Shown one piece after another: positions 6,004 through 7,247 of a stretch of 7,247 nt of DNA. Position 1 is the stretch's first letter, and each line of letters starts with the position of its first letter. The position numbers were made by a program, and so were the translations under genes. The notes under the pieces are model-generated. The model saw only the letters and a program-made list of their open reading frames with translations, was not told where the DNA came from and searched no databases. Source of the DNA: an uncultured Ignavibacteria bacterium (GTDB lineage Bacteria; Bacteroidota; Ignavibacteria; Kapaibacteriales; UBA2268); NCBI GenBank assembly GCA_903911805.1, contig CAIWET010000218.1:1-7247 (forward strand), read 5' to 3'.

Positions 6004-6030
6004 TCGTATATAGTAATGTATTATTGCATT
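5975..6030 (+). promoter_or_regulatory. Leader of the small-gene operon: hairpin and repeated motifs
   Basis: ACATTT-GGAG-AAATGT (5975-5990) is the most stable copy of the ribosome-binding hairpin, with six pairs. It is followed only by ATG TAT TAG, a two-codon frame, and the true gene start is about 60 bases further on. TTAGTAATATAA (5993-6004), ATAGTAATGTA (6010-6020) and an inverted ATTGCATT (6023-6030) resemble the motif at 2748-2775 and 3528-3539. A second Shine-Dalgarno, GGAG at 6038-6041, serves the gene at 6049. Confidence 0.35.
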
Positions 6031-6048
6031 AATAAATGGAGAAAATAA

Positions 6049-6288
6049 ATGAAAACAGTTGAAACTAAAGAAGATAACAAAAGCTATACCCAAAAGGTAA
6101 CGTCATTGCAATCGGCAAAGCGTTTACTAAGCAGGATTATAAGCGATTATCAAAAGGACGTTGTAAGTACTGAGAAGGCAAAGACATTAACTTATTTGCT
6201 TATTAACTTTGTAGCAATCAGCAAAGACATTGACTTTGAAAGTAAATTATCAGAAATGGAAAATAAATTGGGGATCATTAATGAATGA
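6049..6288 (+). CDS. Small helical protein, 79 residues
   Basis: This is a small charged cytoplasmic protein predicted to be almost all helix. The pattern SAKRLLSRIISDYQKDVVSTEKAKTL-TYLLINFVAISKDI-DFESKLSEMENKL recalls small phage and mobile-element proteins with two helices, a tyrosine-containing turn and a terminal coiled coil, whose function is not established. GGAG at 6038-6041, 7 bases before the ATG, supports the start. It is the first of three small genes with 8-base overlaps; its stop lies inside ATGAATGA at 6281-6288, which starts the next gene. Confidence 0.7.
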   Translation: MKTVETKEDNKSYTQKVTSLQSAKRLLSRIISDYQKDVVSTEKAKTLTYLLINFVAISKDIDFESKLSEMENKLGIINE

Positions 6289-6490
6289 CATTGTTAAAAG
6301 ATTAAACAGGATTGAGAAATATCTAAATAATAAAAAAAGTGAATTGCATTTCCACGTTTATATAAAAAATGAAGCTGGAGTAATTTTGAGCAATAACCAA
6401 ATAGTTGACGCTGGATATATTGAGGAAATTTCTAAAACTAATTGTGTTAGAATAATTGAATTATTTAACAACAGGGGAGAAAATGAATAA
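6281..6490 (+). CDS. Small hypothetical protein, 69 residues
   Basis: I do not recognise a family. An N-terminal helix (IVKRLNRIEKYLNNKK) is followed by beta-like segments (ELHFHVYIKNEAGVIL) and a helix (GYIEEISK...CVRIIELF). The start at 6281 is chosen over an in-frame ATG at 6230 because GGGGA at 6270-6274 lies 6 bases upstream and it leaves only an 8-base overlap with the previous gene, matching the next junction. It is probably coupled in translation to both neighbours. Confidence 0.65.
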   Translation: MNDIVKRLNRIEKYLNNKKSELHFHVYIKNEAGVILSNNQIVDAGYIEEISKTNCVRIIELFNNRGENE

Positions 6491-6752
6491 TTTTGAAACA
6501 AGATTAAGCAGAATAAAAGAACAATTTTTAGTAAATAATTCCGATGTAATATTAAATGTAGTTTACAAATTGGATGCTGCTGAAATAATGAGAAGGAATT
6601 TAGATTATAACTTAGAAAATGGAGAAGCATATTATTCAGAGTCATTGAATAAGGTATTAACAGGAAATGAAATAAACCATATTTTTAGTAAATATTCTAA
6701 TAATCCCAATGCAATCAACTTAGTCGTTACCTATAATCAGCATAAACAGTAA
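6483..6752 (+). CDS. Small hypothetical protein, 89 residues
   Basis: I do not recognise a family. The protein is mainly helical and soluble, with MNNFETRLSRIKEQFLVNNSD, then DVILNVVYKLDAAEIMRRNL, and a short C-terminal strand NLVVTYN. The start at 6483 is chosen over an in-frame ATG at 6456 because AGGGGAG at 6473-6479 lies just upstream. The junction ATGAATAA (6483-6490) also mirrors the 8-base overlap at the preceding junction. It is the last intact gene of the visible element. Confidence 0.65.
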   Translation: MNNFETRLSRIKEQFLVNNSDVILNVVYKLDAAEIMRRNLDYNLENGEAYYSESLNKVLTGNEINHIFSKYSNNPNAINLVVTYNQHKQ

Positions 6753-6766
6753 CGATAACTGAAAAG

Positions 6767-6795
6767 GCGCATTGTTACACGCTTTGCGCTGTTAC
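6767..6795. repeat. Short GCGC-GTTAC direct repeat
   Basis: GCGC-att-GTTAC (6767-6778) is followed by GCGC-t-GTTAC (6786-6795). The flanks GGCGCA and TGCGC can also pair weakly, so it may form a poor hairpin after the last gene. TGTTAC recurs at 7040-7045 and 7154-7159 in the hairpin array. Confidence 0.3.
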
Positions 6796-6833
6796 CTTCA
6801 TAAATCGTTTGTAAGGCACGAAAACGGTTAAAC

Positions 6834-7056
6834 CTATACAAATACACCCCTTAAAACGTCAGTAGTTGTCATTTTCATTCGTTTATAAGCTCAACTAATA
6901 TTTTCGTATGGTGATCCATCCGAAAATGCCGCATCAATTTTCTTAGATTCTTTATTCTTTATCTTCTGAATATGATAACCATTACCAAATAAGAAATTCA
7001 ATTGTGCAGACGTTTGCACAATTGGAAATGTAACAGCGTTGTTACTTTTGGAAGTT
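6834..7056 (-). pseudogene. Possible decayed reading frame, nuclease-like tail
   Basis: On the minus strand the frame is open from about 7056 to a TGA at 6891-6893, then continues to a TAG at 6834-6836. It has no ATG or Shine-Dalgarno. The last part, FLFGNGYHIQKIK then KKIDAAFSDGSPYE, resembles the GY-h-h ... (P)DA-h-h-x-G-x-x-(Y/F)E pattern of nuclease domains carried by contact-dependent toxins and phage MuF-type proteins. The catalytic Lys after the Glu is not seen and the frame is broken, so if real it is a remnant. AT-rich chance coding is a serious alternative. Confidence 0.25.
6900..6927. repeat. Hairpin with TGAT loop
   Basis: ATTTTCG (6900-6906) pairs with CGAAAAT (6921-6927), and ATGG (6908-6911) pairs with CCAT (6916-6919) across a single T-C mismatch, closing the loop TGAT. 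There is no T-run after it, so it is not a clear terminator. It lies 70 bases before the main hairpin array. Confidence 0.55.
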
Positions 7057-7159
7057 GTTTAAATTGTAGTTCGCTTTACAATTTGGTAATAACTCAAATT
7101 ACAATACGTTGAGTAATTTCAAATTCAACATCGATGTTGAATTTAACAGCAATTGTTAC
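6981..7159. repeat. Tandem array of inverted repeats, period about 60
   Basis: Six inverted repeats lie in 160 bases: CAATTGTGCA/TGCACAATTG (6999-7024), GTAACA/TGTTAC (7030-7045), AAATTGTA/TACAATTT (7061-7084), ACTCAA/TTGAGT (7092-7114), a perfect 24-base palindrome with arm AAATTCAACATC (7121-7144), and TAACA/TGTTA (7144-7158). They fall into three units starting at 6999, 7061 and 7121, each with a longer dyad followed by a shorter one. ATTACCAAAT (6981-6990) is the exact reverse complement of 7081-7090 and could close a larger structure. A replication origin or priming site, a structured RNA or a recombination site are all possible. Confidence 0.65.
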
Positions 7160-7247
7160 TGAGCTTTAAAATGTAGAAGCATAGAAGAAAAAGTTATTAT
7201 TTGACTAAAAAGTTACTTTTTACCCTTCCAAAATAACTAACCTAACT
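7160..7247. other. Gene-free right edge with AAAAAGTTA repeats
   Basis: AAAAAGTTA occurs at 7188-7196 and 7207-7215, and in inverted orientation near the integrase at 1436-1444. The second right copy sits in TAAAAAGTTACTTTTTA (7206-7222), an inverted repeat with 7-base arms. Nothing else is recognised before the window ends. Confidence 0.35.

Noticed and set aside
6230..6280. Longer start for the 69-residue protein
   Set aside because: It would overlap the previous gene by 59 bases and has no Shine-Dalgarno, while ATG 6281 has GGGGA at good spacing.
6358..6645. Minus-strand 95-residue frame
   Set aside because: It lies opposite two well-supported small genes with their own ribosome binding sites and reads as a low-complexity Leu/Ser/Phe shadow.
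6911..6918. GTGATCCA, as in the tRNA-derived core at 1192-1199, possible second attachment site
   Set aside because: Identity ends after 8 bases, the next bases do not resemble the T arm, and it sits in the loop side of a hairpin. An 8-base match is easily due to chance in a window this size.
6981..7159. CRISPR array
   Set aside because: The repeated units share folding plan and spacing but not sequence. There are no identical repeats of 24-40 bases, and no cas gene is present.
6999..7159. Integron attC array
   Set aside because: The canonical RYYYAAC/GTTRRRY core pairs and cassette genes between sites are missing, and the recombinase is of the general phage/element type without a visible integron-specific insert.

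Overview
The window is AT-rich and most likely comes from a member of the Bacteroidota, probably the Flavobacteriia. The evidence is its base composition, a Bacteroidota-style tyrosine integrase, a TTG-N19-TAnnTTTG-type promoter upstream of that integrase, and a phage tape-measure tail of the kind seen in flavobacterial prophages. No chromosomal housekeeping gene is present, so genus and species cannot be assigned.

Layout: (1) Positions 2-1093 hold the 3' part of a phage tail tape-measure gene. (2) Positions 1094-1492 hold no gene. They contain a strong hairpin terminator, the 3' end of a tRNA gene on the minus strand that looks like one attachment site of an integrated element, several short direct and inverted repeats, and a candidate integrase promoter. 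(3) Positions 1493-3508 carry an intact tyrosine recombinase and an unrecognised 229-residue protein. (4) Positions 3647-5926 carry a compact operon: a helix-turn-helix excisionase-like protein, a protein resembling an archaeo-eukaryotic-type primase with altered catalytic residues, and a RepA/RecA-fold hexameric helicase. (5) Positions 6049-6752 carry three small genes of unknown function; each consecutive pair overlaps by 8 bases. (6) Positions 6753-7247 have no intact gene. They contain a striking array of inverted repeats with roughly 60-base spacing and a possible decayed minus-strand reading frame.

Together, regions 2-6 look like a small integrative element. The integrase would move it in and out of a tRNA gene, the small helix-turn-helix protein would act as directionality factor or regulator, and the primase-like and helicase proteins would replicate the excised DNA, perhaps from the hairpin-rich region. 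No relaxase, capsid, terminase or portal gene is visible in the element part, which suits a phage satellite or a mobilisable island better than a self-transmissible element. The right end of the element is not seen, so its full gene content is unknown.

The most interesting points are the hairpin array with its period near 60, the primase-like protein lacking the usual DxD, the recurring ribosome binding site placed in the loop of a small hairpin with changing closing pairs, and a shared intergenic motif that may be an element-wide operator.
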